DNA of 64,000 bases, taken from Mytilus galloprovincialis. Lineage: Eukaryota; Mollusca; Bivalvia; Mytilida; Mytilidae. This document shows positions 32,739-44,810 of the stretch, piece by piece. Under the pieces are notes generated by a model. That model worked only from the letters and a program-made list of their open reading frames with translations, was not told where the DNA came from and made no database searches. Both the position numbers and the translations under genes were made by a program. Position 1 is the first letter of the stretch. Each line of letters starts with the position of its first letter. Location of the stretch: the NCBI RefSeq assembly GCF_965363235.1, contig NC_134846.1, forward strand, positions 4,593,001 to 4,657,000. Direction: 5' to 3'.

Positions 32739-35700
32739 CTGAAAGAAACCAATCTGTCTGAATGTGATGCATATATAATATAAATAGAATAATTGTTTTA
32801 ATTAAAAAAAAAATCATCAATGTTGTTTTGTTTCGTACGTTTATCAAGAAATTGACGAGGAATTAATTGTTCTATTACAAACACCCCTTCAATATACATA
32901 CATTGTTTCGCTAAATGTATGTTTACAACTTGTTATAAAAAAAATTGCCTTGAAATTCAGCCTATATCTGGCATCTTTTTGTAATTGCTAGTTTTATAAA
33001 TTAGGACTGCATTTTATTCATCCAGTTTATTTTTGTACATGTATGTAATTTTCATTATTGTGTCATATTAGTATATTTGTATTATTGTATAATTTGTAAT
33101 CAATACATGACACTTCAATAAAAAGAATCATCATTATCAATGAGAATTGTTTATTAAATTAATTAACAGAAAGGCTAAGCAACTACTTTGATGCCAAATG
33201 TTTAACAAATTAAGTATATTTACCTAGAGCGGTTTTCTTTTTATCAATTCTCAAATCTTCAATCAAATTAATAGCTTTCGTGTTCTCGTAAGTTGTTGAA
33301 TTAACAACCTTTCGACAAACGCATACCAGATCTTCTTGGCCACAGTACAGGTTGTTTTTAGTTATGCTATTTTCACTACCACTGGTATACATCATGTTGT
33401 TTGTAGTAATGCTATTGTCACTGACACTGGTATACAGTATCGGTGTAGTGTATTGATCTATTTGTGCTTTAGGAGAAAAAACGTTCCTATATATTCCAGG
33501 TCAAACTTTATTATAATGTCAACAATATTACAAAATAAAGTGTTAAAGTTGACCGGTACCTTCGTATATAGATTTTCGTCTTTGAGACACAAAACCAATA
33601 GAAAGTAAGAGATTAAATTTAGATGTGTAATTACGACTGTTGTATGTTTAGCTTACGATATTTGAAATTATGTTTTTAGCCATCCATTTTAGTTTTTACC
33701 ATGTATTGATGAGGTTTTATTGTGCAAAATTGCGGGAATTCATCATGAGACAACCTTTCTGAATGTTTAGAATAATTGTAAGGTTTACATTTTTCATACC
33801 ATTGTTCGTAGCGTATTGATGCATACTACACTACAAGTCAAACTTTATTTTCATGCCTGTAACGCAACTGATTTTAACGCGGGCTAACTAACTGCTTGTT
33901 TAATTTAATAACGGGAATAAAGAAACAATATATATAACAGGTAGGTGTGGTGAAAGAGGTCACATGGTGTGCAAGCCGTAGCATTTTTGACTGCTAACGA
34001 GTATGTGTGATAGAGACTTATATTAAGCCTTGCAACAAGGCTTCTACGGTCCCCTATAACAGTTGTTGCAATGGTACTTAACGTGTACAGAGTGTGACAC
34101 ACCCTATACACGAAGCATAGCAATTCACGTTCCCATTCTGACCGGACGTGGCTAATTGCTTGATACATCCCGAACAACCAATCGGACACCCCTATGTACC
34201 GAGGTTTTTTACTGCTGATCTAGAAAAGACATGTAGTGACCTACTTCAATAACAAATTCATCTTTAGGGAGTTTTAAAGCGGAAAAAAATAATTACACGA
34301 ATTTAGCCTTTTGAGTAGAAACTCGGATATTACAACCCATGTTATAGGAAAGGAGAGGCGAAAGATAACAGAAAGACATTCAAACTCTTAGGTAATAAAA
34401 AGCTGACTCAAAAAGAAAAAAGACCAACCGAAAAACATACAGAAAACACAACCTAGAAAACTAAAGACCGAGCAACACAAACCTCACCAAAATGGTGGTT
34501 AATATCAGGTGCTCCGACATTGTTAGCAGATCTTTTTTCGTAAGTAGCCATCTTTCTTTTGCTCATGTAAGTACAAACCTAGACATACATGTGAGTCTAG
34601 TTCGATAGGTCACATACGGGAAACGAGGTGACGGGATTGTGGTTTCGACATTAAGGTGGTACCTAACACTACAGGGAGATAACTCTGTAAAATCAGCTAA
34701 ACGTTTGAATAACATCGGTTAATTTGTGAAAATTAAGCTTCTCAATGATCAAAATTAGTGGTTGTCAAACTGCTATATAACCAGTGTAATTTTTCTGATA
34801 AATTAGTTAGTTCAATTTTTTTTTCATTTTTATATTTTTGTCAAAATTTTATGAAAATTAAACGAGAAAAATAAAGTTTAGTCAAGGTGTTTGGTACCAC
34901 CTTAAGAACATGTCCACTATCATCTGTGAAACAAATTTTTCATTACGGAAAACTAATTCGTAATGGCGTCCGTAAAACATACGAAAGGATTATTTCAAAT
35001 TCAAAATCTATACTCGATATAAGTATAGTAGATAAGGGGAAAAACGGTGAAGATTTCAATAATGACATGTCAAGTTAGGGTCTTTAACTTTTAAAGCACT
35101 AAACGTGACTGAAATGCCCTCAGCATGTATCATAATGATACACACATTCCAAAATATGTGGTATGTATCAAATTTATCAGAATAGAAAACGAGCAAAGTA
35201 TAATCTAGTCTTTGTAAGCAATACAATACAATGAAAAGCTGAGACTTAGAAAATAGTTAATACAAATCAAAAAATATTAATCAATAAAATGTTATCCATT
35301 ATTTGTGAATACTAAAAACAGTTTACAGATCTTAGTCTGTGTTTTAATATGGATTTTGCAAATGAAAGAAGTCATTTAGTGAGAAACGTGCGTGACATTA
35401 TGAGATTAATCAAATGGGTAATACAACAATCCATGACTTTCACACTATGAAGATATATATGTAATATAAAAACAGCACCCATCAGCCTGTATATTTCATT
35501 TATGTGTGTATAAGTTTGCTATTAGACCAAGATAACGGTTAATTGTATAAACGGAAAATGGCAAGTCAAACATTATGCGTTCACAAAACAAACAAACACA
35601 AATGCACATGTGATCTTGAACGACGTACCTTGATAACCAGCATTGCTTGTACAATAACCACTAAGTGGATCATTTGTGTGATGGTCGAACTGAAATTTGG

Positions 35701-38700
35701 CTTGATAGATTCCAGGACCGACTTGATATACATTGTCTATTATGTAGGTATTACTGTTTATAATTGTTTGTAATAGTCTCATCTGGCTAAATAACTAAAA
35801 AAAAATAATAAAAGTTATAATATTTAATTGGTTTGCTTAATATAAACATTTGTATATGATTTTAATTTCACACTATTGCATGGATATTTCTGTCGTTTCT
35901 AAGGATTGCCGTGGTTCCTTTTCGAATTTGTATCGTCATTTTATATTGATTTTTATGATGCCAGTTGTTTGGTAAGAGCTTGACATACACGCCCTCAACA
36001 TGCTCTAAGAAACATATAGTTATGATTTGAATCTATTTGATGAAAAAAATCCTCATATAGCATAGAAAAAAGAAAATGTATGTGTTTTTTGTAAATTAGA
36101 CAGAGAAACAAACTTAACGATACAAAAACTACATATAAGTCATCATTTTGGCTCGTTATATTATGTTTAAAGGGCTCTGTAAATAATTTAAATATATTTC
36201 TCACTCAAAAAAGATATCAATGGCACTAAGTTCCATAAGGAAAGCATAAACTATAAAGAAGAAGACAGGTTTTTAAAAGTGTTTTCAAATCATCACGCAC
36301 GTTTTCAATGTAGATTAGCATTGATTAGTACACTGCAAAAAAAAATACTCAAATAATTCAAAGGACAAACAACACAGAAAAATCTGTGTGCAGTTAAGGT
36401 TCAAAAATGGTTATTTCGCGAATTTCTGTTGCATTGCAGATGTTTTATGAACTATATATATATATATAAAATGTATAGTCCCGTCGATGAAGCTAATTTG
36501 TTAAACGAAATTTTAGGTGAATAGACACCAAAAAAAAAACATAACAGCAATTTTTAAAACACTCATTAGCGTGTGATATTCTTAGGCATTTAGTCACTGT
36601 ATCGGTTCATTTTAAAACTGGTACACGCCTACATTATTTAAATGTTCATTATTACTATTTTAAACATCATATATAAAAATCATATAAACACGAATGAATA
36701 TATGATTCTCGATCACCTCAGCAACAAAATATAATAGCAAAACGCAAGTACCTAAATGTAGACAATGGTGGATTAAACCTAGTTTTATAGCGCTAAACCT
36801 CTCACTTTGTTGACAGTCCATACAATTCCGTTATATTTACTAAATGATGCATGAACTAAACAGACATAATAAATAAAATAGTCAAAATATGGGTCCATCA
36901 GTCATCATCGTGTAACAATTTTAAAAGGAACAATTTAACAGAACACAAAACATCTAACTACAAAAAGATTCATCGATTCGCGTGTCTGACGTCAGAAAAT
37001 TTTATACGTTCCATATTTTTGTCGTTCAATATTTATACAAACAATTTTAAAATTTCACATGGACAATGTTAGCATACCGGGTAAAAAAATCAAAAGTATG
37101 TCAGAATTAATTTCAGAAATAGACCGAGATTTAAAATAGTCCAAAAGTTCTATGGAATTTATAAGAATCCACAAATAGTTCATTCCACTACGCGATTGAA
37201 TGATTTTGACGTTTGCGGTTCAACGTATTTTCTAATTCATAATAAAAATATATCATAATGACATATTATAGAGCAATAACATACTGACGGGCTATTTTAA
37301 AGTACACAGTCAAGTTATAAGATACAAAGAAACACCAAAAGTCGCATATACAAAACACCAGCCAAAGGTCCCAAAATGACACAAGACGAACCATTCAAAG
37401 AGAAAAGTAACGGCTGGATTTATGGAAATGATGTATTACTAATAATTACATTACAGTTATGATTCTGAAAATTTTAAATACATTATTTTGATTGGATAAC
37501 AACGCTTATGCATCATACTTAAATTCACCATCATATCCCAATGAAGCTTAACATTTATGATGAAACGCGCTATCACAAAAAAGTGCACTGGTTAATTAAA
37601 GAAATAAATGATAAAATTTGATTTTTTTTAAGATTATAGCGAGAAAACGTAATTATGGGTATTGAATTCTGTTTTGGTTATTTCAAACGGCTGTAAACGT
37701 GTTGACCATGCGTACATTTTTAGAGTGAAAGGCAAATGTACTTCGGTCAACGCTTTTACATCCTAATGAATTGTGTACATGTCCCAAGTCAGGAGCCTCT
37801 GGCCTTTGTTAGTCTTGTACATCTACGTTTTTTATGTAATCTAATGTTTTATAGTTTAGTGTGACGTTAAATTGTACTGAACTAGTACACAATTTTATTT
37901 AAGGGTCGGTTGAGGCCCACCTCCGGTGCGGGATTTTCCATCTGCGTTGACAACCCATTGGTGAACTTCGACTGTTGTCTGCTCTTTGGCAGGGTTGTTT
38001 TCTATTTGACATATTCTCCATTTCAATTCACAATTTTAAATCAATGCTTATTACCCTGAGTTTACATGTCGTGCCATTATACAGAGTAATAAATAATGTA
38101 ACGACATATTCAATAAAATTAACGGTACCAATTTTCTTGCACCAGATGCGCATTTCGACAATACATGTCTCTTCAGTGATGCTCGTGGCCAAAATATTTG
38201 AAATCCAAAGCTTATATAAAAGGGAGAGCTATAATCCAAAAGGTCCAAAAAGTATAGCCAAATCCATGAAGGAATCAGAGCTTTGCATGAGGGAGATACA
38301 TTCCTTCATTTATAATAATTTCTATCATTTTGTAACAGCAAATTTTAATAACAAAAAATCCGTATTTTTATGCCACTACCGAAGTACTGGTTACTTGGCT
38401 GGTGATACACTCGGGGACTAATAGTCTACCAGCAGAGGCTTTGATGATCCTTATGTAATTTAGTATATGTGCCACAATACAAATATTTACTCTACCGCAT
38501 TATTCTCAAATAAGTAAACAATAATAATATGTAGTGTATCAACTTGGACACTTCGTTTCAGACTTTTTGTTACGTTATACTTTCAAATGTTTAAGGAATT
38601 TCCTGTTATCTTCTATGAAACGCGATGGTATGCATCAATAGAGTCCGTATTGTTTCTGGTATAGATATCAAACAGTTAGAAGTAGTGTGTTCTAATATTT

Positions 38701-39181
38701 TTTTTTTCGAATACCAATACAGAACCACTAAACTACACAAGAATATGACTGACAAACTTAAATATCATAGAAACCTAGTGTGAACTCTATTACCCCAGGG
38801 GGTGACAAAGTTTACTTTGCTCTGCGTATGTGTAAATCTATCTAGCTCTGTACTGAGTGGTATCATAATTACAGAAAAGAGATTAGGTCTTTTAAAAAGA
38901 AAAAAAATATCCGTAAAACAGATCCTATAACAATGGATATATTGTACATACTATCTTCAGCTAAAAAGGACACTTACTTCGATGTAATATGTGGGCAATT
39001 CTGTAGTCACATTTATCTTCAGTTCTGATGTTGTGTAATCTTTATTAAGTTGGTATTCACATGTTGCTTCTGATCTATAATGGTTGTCCTGTCGCCATGG
39101 GGAATTGCTAGTAAATACTAAACGAACAGAACATGACATCTCAGCTGCATACCAAAACACCAAAGTTACTCCTAACACCAT
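32536..39181 (-). CDS. Gene B: single-pass membrane protein, paralog of gene A
   Basis: Four exons (39181-38978, 35794-35629, 33466-33224, 32738-32536) give a 271-residue protein with agreeing phases (0, 1, 1). The first residues (MVLGVTLVFWYAAEMSCS) look like a signal peptide. The ectodomain has TSNSPW, RSEATC, an N-glycosylation site (NVTT), FQFDHHTNDPLSGYCTSNA, YCG and VCVC: the same five cysteine positions as gene A. It then has DLRIDKKKTALARSKKISA, a helix (AIGTLGVLIITFSVGMIILSD) and a short basic tail (YRKYRLRGISKQNH). Exon 3 carries a duplicated 15-residue segment. It is about 17 kb from gene A, same strand, so a tandem duplicate. Function unknown. Confidence 0.85.
33224..33466 (-). 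CDS. Gene B exon 3, with internal 45-bp duplication
   Basis: Acceptor CTCCTAAAG before CACAAATAG, donor CTAG before GTAAAT. Two copies of a 45-bp unit (near 33434-33390 and 33389-33350) give YTSVSDNSITTNN and YTSGSENSITKNN. The C-terminal part (YCGQEDLVCVCRKVV, DLRIDKKKT) matches gene A. Confidence 0.82.
33940..34200 (-). repeat. Unidentified dispersed repeat in gene B intron
   Basis: Reads on the minus strand with CACGTCCGGTCAGAATGGGA, TCGTGTATAGGGTGTGTCAC and GTACACGTTAAGTACCATTG. Similar order to 11760-11930. The 94-codon frame here is explained by the repeat. I recall such blocks from bivalve transposon-derived sequences but cannot name the family. Confidence 0.4.
34330..34550 (-). repeat. 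Penelope-tail repeat (R5), reverse copy
   Basis: GACATTCAAACTCTTAGG, ACACAACCTAGAAAACTAAAG, GAGCAACACAAACCTCACC and TCAGGTGCTCCGACATTGTTAG are the reverse complement of blocks at 46830-47030. Confidence 0.7.
34655..34901. mobile_element. TTAA-type MITE, copy 2
   Basis: Terminal inverted repeats GGTGGTACCTAACAC and GTGTTTGGTACCACC, flanked on both sides by TTAA (34651-34654 and 34902-34905). A TTAA target is used by piggyBac and Kolobok transposons; I cannot tell which from the ends. It has no coding capacity and lies in the first introns of gene B. Confidence 0.88.
35629..35794 (-). CDS. Gene B exon 2
   Basis: The acceptor is the AG before TTATTTAGCC. The next AG, nine bases on, would break the phase with exon 1. 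Ends CAAG before donor GTACGT (phase 1). Encodes LFSQMRLLQTIINSN through GYCTSNAGYQ. Confidence 0.82.
36200..37730. other. AT-rich intron of gene B, nothing recognised
   Basis: Inside intron 1 of gene B. Only simple sequence (a TA run at 36450-36468) was seen. Confidence 0.45.
37770..38040 (+). repeat. Mussel dispersed repeat R2
   Basis: Blocks CATGTCCCAAGTCAGGAGCC, TCTGGCCTTTGTTAGTCTTG, GTGCGGGATTTTCC and ACATATTCTCCATTTCAATT occur in the same order as at 17590-17875. Within intron 1 of gene B, as the other copy lies in intron 1 of gene A. Confidence 0.75.
38110..38445 (+). repeat. Mussel dispersed repeat R4
   Basis: It runs from AACGGTACCAATTTTCTTGC through GATGCGCATTTCGACAATAC, TATAATCCAAAAGGTCCAAA and GGCTGGTGATACACTCGGGG. 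Further copies lie at 49198-49520, 49525-49640 and 49795-49915. The 148-codon frame at 37975-38421 is a product of R2 and R4. Confidence 0.85.
38978..39181 (-). CDS. Gene B exon 1: signal peptide and ectodomain start
   Basis: The start is set at the ATG at 39181, because it opens directly on a hydrophobic signal sequence; an upstream in-frame TTG would add seven residues and is unlikely. Donor GTAAGT after GAA, phase 0. Confidence 0.82.
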
Positions 39182-39439
39182 AACTCTGTTTAAATTAATC
39201 AAGTTCTATTAAGATATGTTATTGCTTTGAAATTCAAATGTGTGTTCAAGCTTAATTAATTTGAAAAATAATGTAAATAGCTTGTTCTCTTTTTGAAACT
39301 ATTTAGTACTGTCTTTTAGAAATTGCTATGCATATATTTTATTATTTTATATGTGCCATGTTGAAAACAAAATAATTACTTATGTATGATGATTCACATT
39401 TTTCGGCATACTTTTGCAAGAGTCAATGTTAAAGCAATG

Positions 39440-39600
39440 AATGAAGTTGAAAAATGTGGGATAAAAAGTAAAATCACAAAAATACTGAGCTTAGAGGAAA
39501 ATCAATTCGGAAAGTCCATAATCACATGGCAAAATCAAATAAAAAAACGCACCAAAAACGAATGGACAAGAACTGTCATATTCCTGACTTGATATAACTT
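39440..39600 (+). repeat. Mussel dispersed repeat R3
   Basis: AGGAAAATCAATTCGGAAAG, TCACATGGCAAAATCAAAT, AACGAATGGACAAGAACTGT and CATATTCCTGACTTG follow each other as in the other R3 copies. Confidence 0.65.
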
Positions 39601-39602
39601 TT

Positions 39603-41055
39603 TTACTTTTTATGAAATAAGTCTATGTTTTTATGGTTATCATGATTAAGATACTTGGTGTACTTGAACATCCTGTCATTATGTTTTCTCGTATACTTGT
39701 CTTTCATGTTTGCAAATGTGCAATGTCTGTATGCCTTTTGGTGTCGATTCATATAGCGTTGCTCTGTTCTTATACATCCCCTTATTGTGCTATTGTACAA
39801 CATGTTTGTATGCTTGTCGTTCAATTTTGCTTTGTGCTTGTTTTATATGTCTTTTTATGTTTCTTTGATACATATATGACCTTGCTCTGTACCTATACAT
39901 CCCGTTATTTGTGTTGTTGTACTTAAGTAAATTGTGAATTCTTGCCTTTAATGTTATCAATATGCCTGGTCTATATGACATGTTGTGCTTCTTTCTTACA
40001 TATTTCTTTTTTTTTTAGGTATTTAGATTATAACACAATGTTGACTGCTGTGCCCCTATTTATGACTTTTTTACTTAATATATCTCTTTGTTTTGTTCAG
40101 GCATCGTTTTCAATATAATGAAATATGACTTGACTCTCATACAAGTGAGAGGTTTAGTAATCTGTGAAATCAGGTTCAATCCACCGTTTTTTACATTATG
40201 AAATGTCCACCATTTTTTACATTAGAAAATGTCTGTACCAAGTGAAGAATATGACAGTTGTTAACCATTCGTTTGATGTGTTTAAGCTTTTGAATTTGCC
40301 ATTTGATTAGCATGATTAGGGACTATCCGTCTTGAATTTTTCGCAGAGTTCAGCATATTTGTGGTTTTACTTTTTACTCTATTATATTTTACATTTTTCG
40401 TTTTATTTAAATATACAAATAGTTAGAAAACAAATGATGTCACATTGGCAATAAATTGTTCAGACATATTTTAAAATATAAGTAGTTTAACATACCTGTA
40501 ATAATAGTAACCCATCTTGTCTGCAGTTATAACGTATCTTTGGTTTGTACGATGCATCTGTGTCAATTCAATTCATACGATATACATTTGATTTATAAAT
40601 GTTTATAACCTCAAATATAAATCCTTCAACATGTTTGAATACTCAAATAAATTCAATTTAAATTAACTTTACAAAGGTAATAGTAGTTACTAATAATTGT
40701 GGTTTTTCTGAAAGTAAATAGAACGACGTCGGCTTCATTTTGATTAAGCATTATCTTAGTCATATAATATAAATGGGGGCAAGCTTGACTATTTGCATAT
40801 AATTAATTGAATTTTAAATTCTCAAATGAATTTATTTTTAAGTGATTTTAAATCGATGAACGCAAGGTCACTTTTACATTCAATTTGTTGATTCGTAAGA
40901 ATTAATTTAGAATGTTAAGGTATAAATGCCACTAAAATGAATCAATACCACATAATGTATACATGGTATGCTACAGCTTAAAACATTGGTGCCTAGTAGA
41001 GTTGTTATGACATGGCTGATTTTCAACATAAGCGAACCCTTAATGTTGTGTGTGA
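39603..41055. other. AT-rich spacer with an R3 copy (40130-40390, reverse)
   Basis: No gene. The overlapping open frames on both strands between 39600 and 39980 share a low-complexity, repeat-like composition (for example GCTCTGTTCTTATACATCCC echoed by GCTCTGTACCTATACATCCC about 110 bp on). Confidence 0.45.
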
Positions 41056-41059
41056 ATCT

Positions 41060-44000
41060 AAACTGTATATCGTATTATCTGAAATAAACACTGATATTTT
41101 TTTACTATTATTATAGTATTAATGAATGGGTGTTTTTATAATGGTCCTATTATATGTCCAAGGTCTGTAATAATGGTAGAGGAAGTCTGTAATGGCGCGA
41201 GGCAACGCCGACTCAAGCGTCAATCCTGTAAAAAAAACTTCGTAGGGGCAGTAAATAGAAAAACGGAAATCAAGGAAAATGCTTGTTTTACATCATTCAA
41301 ATTGCAAGGTAAGACAGTACAATTCAAAATCGATACTGGTGCTCAAGTCAACATCTTACCGCTTTCAATTTACAAGAAATTGTCAAACGTCAAATTAAGC
41401 AAATCTTCGACTTCTCTTACTTGCTATTTAGGAGATTAACTCAAAGTCATAGGAACATGTTCGTTGTATTTAAAAGACAAAAACTGTGAATTATTTGTGA
41501 CGGACACAAACCAATCTCCGCTATTAGGATTCAAGGCGCCAAATGAGTTAGGTCTTATTTATGTTATTATGACGGTACAAGCAGACGTTGACGATCCAGT
41601 CAAATCGTTTCCGAAAGTCTTTACAGGCTTAGGATGTCTAGAAAAACCGTACCATATCAAAATAGACTCAAGCGTCAATCCTGTAATAAACCCGCCGAGA
41701 AAGGTACCCGCCGCACTTCGAAAAAAGCTCAAAGGTACATTAAAAGAAATGGAAGACAAAGAAGTAATCCGAAAGGTCGACGAACCAACACACTGGGTGA
41801 ATTCGTTGGTTGTTGTAGAAAAGCCGAAAACAGGAAAGTTGAGGATTTGTTTAGATCCAAGAAATTTGAATAAAGCGATAAAAAGAGAACATTTTGCGCT
41901 ACCAACAAAAGAGGACATAACCACACGACTGACAGGTGCTAAATATCTAAGTAAACTAGACTGTAATAGTGGATATTGGCAGTTACGCATAGATAAATGA
42001 AGCCAGCTCCTTACTACGTTTAACTCTCCATTCGGGAGTATTGCTTCTTACGAATGCCTTTTGAAATTAAATCGGCACAAGAAGTATTTCAAAAACGAGT
42101 GTCACAATTGTTTGAAAACTTAAAAGGAGTTGAAACTGGTATCGACGATATTTAGTGTGGGGAACAACGCGAAAGGAACACGATGATAGACTTTGCTCAG
42201 TTCTTAACAGATGTCAAGAGGTTGGACTTACGTTAAATGCCGAAAAATGCAAGTTTCGAGTAAAAGAGGTGACGTACATAGGACATACCCTAAGCGCAGA
42301 TGGAGTAAGACCCGATCAGGAAAAAATACGGGCTATCAAAGAAATGCCGGCTCCAACAGACAAAAAAGGAATACAACGACTACTAGGGACAATTAATTAT
42401 TTAGCAAAGCTTGTTTCGAATATTTCAGCAGTTACAGAGCCTATCAGAAAGCTGTTAAAAGAAGAAAACGAATTCATTTGGACACATGAACAGCAACAAG
42501 CATTTGGGAAACTTAAAGACATTATAACTAGGAATCCAGTATTAAGTTTCTACGATGTGTCAAAACCAGTTACTGTAAGTTGTGATGCATCCCAATGCGG
42601 CCTAGGGGCAATGATGATACAGGACAATAAACCTGTTACATATGCATCATTGACAGATGCCTAAAGCAGATATGCCAACATAGAAAGAGAATTACTTGGT
42701 GTACTATTTGGATTGGAAAGATTTAATGATTACACGTATGGTAAACACATAAATGTTGAATCTGACCACAAACCGTTAGAGATGATTGTGAGAAAATCTC
42801 TAGGGTGTGCTCCGCCACGACTACAGAGGATGTTACTGGGGTTACAAAAATATGACTTCTCACTGAAGTACATACCAGGGAAGGATTTAATAGTTCCAGA
42901 CATGTTATCGCGAGCGCCGAAAAAGAGCAACACAAATAATGAAGTGGAAAATGATATAGAGTGTTTCGTGAACATGGTCATAAGAAATACATCAATGTCT
43001 AATAGAAATCTTTATCAAATAACGGAAGAAACGTCAAAGGATGGTACCTTACAAACACTGACCAGGCTAATAGTAGACAGCTGGTCAGATGAGAAAAACG
43101 AGGTTCCCAAGGCGGTTTTTGAATAATGGAATTTCCGGGATGAATTATCAAACATAAATGGAACTATCCTAAAAGGAGAAAAGATAGTTATACCAGCGAG
43201 TATGAGAAAGAATATTCTCAACAAACTACACGAAGGACATTTGGGAATAGAAAAAACCCGACAATTAGCAAGAGACTATCTTTTGGCCAGGCATTAATGC
43301 ACAGATTACTGATTTTATTTCGAAATGCAGTGTGTGCTTAGAAAGTAGAAGATCAAACTCAAAAGAGCCGATGTCAGAAAGTGAATGTCCGGATCTACCG
43401 TGGATGACAATTGGTACCGATATTTTTTATTGGAACAATAACAATTACCTAATCATTGCATAGTTTTTGCGAGACACGGCATACTAACAAAAGTCCGAAG
43501 TGATTCAGGATCGCAATACGTATCAGCTGAATTTCGACAATTTGCAGAATCATGGGGATTCACACACACAGTGTCTAGTCCACACTATCAACAGTTCAAT
43601 GGATTAGCCGAGAGATTCGTTCAAAGCGTCAAGAAAATGCTAAGCAAATCTAAACAGGACGGAAAAGATCCGTATATTGCTATGTTAAAATACAGAAATA
43701 CGCCGTTGGAAAATATTGAGTCACCAGCTCAACTTTTAATTAATAGAAGACTGAGGACAACTATTCCGGCAATAAAGAACCGTTTGAAACCAAAATGCGG
43801 TAATTTGAAGAACACGCAAACCAAAATGAAACAACAAAAAATGGACCAAAAACAATATTACGATAAAAGTTCAAAACCATTACCTGAATTACAACCGGAT
43901 GACACTATTCGATTCTAGCACAAGCCGATAAGAAAATGGGACCAAGGAACTGTTGTAAAAAATAATAACACTCCGAACTCATATGTGATTGAAACACAAG

Positions 44001-44810
44001 AAGGACAAATTTCAAAAGAAACAGAAAACATTTAATGAAAACAAAAGAGGACAAAATCAAACAAACATCTTTAGAAAAAGCAAATGAAAACAATCACAAC
44101 GACAATATAATTGATGAACAATCTACAGAACCATCGTCTGTTAGAGGAAGTGAAAGATCTGTCAAAAGACCTACTCGACTAATAGAGGAGTGTTAAATTC
44201 TTAAGGAAATCTGAGTAGTGCCGTAAGGGACAGAATAATGCCCTTGCTCAGATTTATCGAGTAGGAAAAGGCAGGAGAGTCTATCCTGACCTTACGTTTG
44301 TATGAAATTATTTAAATAGATAATCACAATTTCTTCAAATTTGTTCATCAAAATTATTTAATTCAGTATACATTTATAACTTATTCCAGAAATCATTTTC
44401 TCTATTTTCTTTATTGATCAACATGTGATTTTCTAAAGTAATTTCGTATGATCGTTAAATTGCATGCTGTCTGTAAATATTTATCGTAGTTAATTAGATT
44501 CAACATACAACACAAGCTGGCTAGACTTTCATTGTGACTTAATGAACTGTGTTAAATTAATTGCTTGTCTCAAGAGGGGGTTGTAATGATGTTGCTATAT
44601 CATCTGGTCAATGTTTACGTTTATAGATACTCCGCCTATCTTATCTTGATTGACAATTGAACAGTTACACGTGCTTAAAGTTCATTGACTTTATCTATCT
44701 ATAACACACTGGGGTTTTATAACATGTGCAGTTCTATATCATGTAGTCTTATATAATAAACATGTATTAATTATATGAATTAACTCAATTGGCCTCTCAC
44801 GATGGTAACA
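41060..44810 (+). mobile_element. Ty3/gypsy-type LTR retrotransposon fossil (pol and 3' LTR)
   Basis: In order: aspartic protease (41.2-41.5 kb, FKIDTGAQVNILP), reverse transcriptase (41.6-42.4 kb, with KLRICLDPRNLNKAI and SKLDCNSGYWQLRID), RNase H (42.5-42.9 kb, ending YIPGKDLIVPDMLSRAP), integrase (43.1-43.9 kb, with SSPHYQQFNGLAERFVQSVKK), then a non-coding stretch, a polypurine tract (AAGAGGGGGT, ending at 44580) and a 3' LTR. The 5' LTR and gag were not recognised; TTGGTGCCTAGTAGAG at 40988 might be a primer-binding-site remnant. It is broken by several interruptions (about half a dozen) and is not functional as it stands. Age cannot be set without the second LTR. Confidence 0.88.
44581..44810 (+). 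repeat. 3' LTR of the Ty3 fossil
   Basis: It starts TGTAATGATGTTGCTATATC right after the polypurine tract and ends ACGATGGTAACA, giving the canonical TG...CA ends and about 230 bp. AATAAA (at 44756) lies inside, as expected for an LTR polyadenylation signal. Confidence 0.75.

Noticed and set aside
37975-38421. 148-codon plus-strand frame
   Set aside because: It lies entirely in repeats R2 and R4.
39603-39981. Overlapping frames on both strands
   Set aside because: Low-complexity repeat-like composition; no domain.
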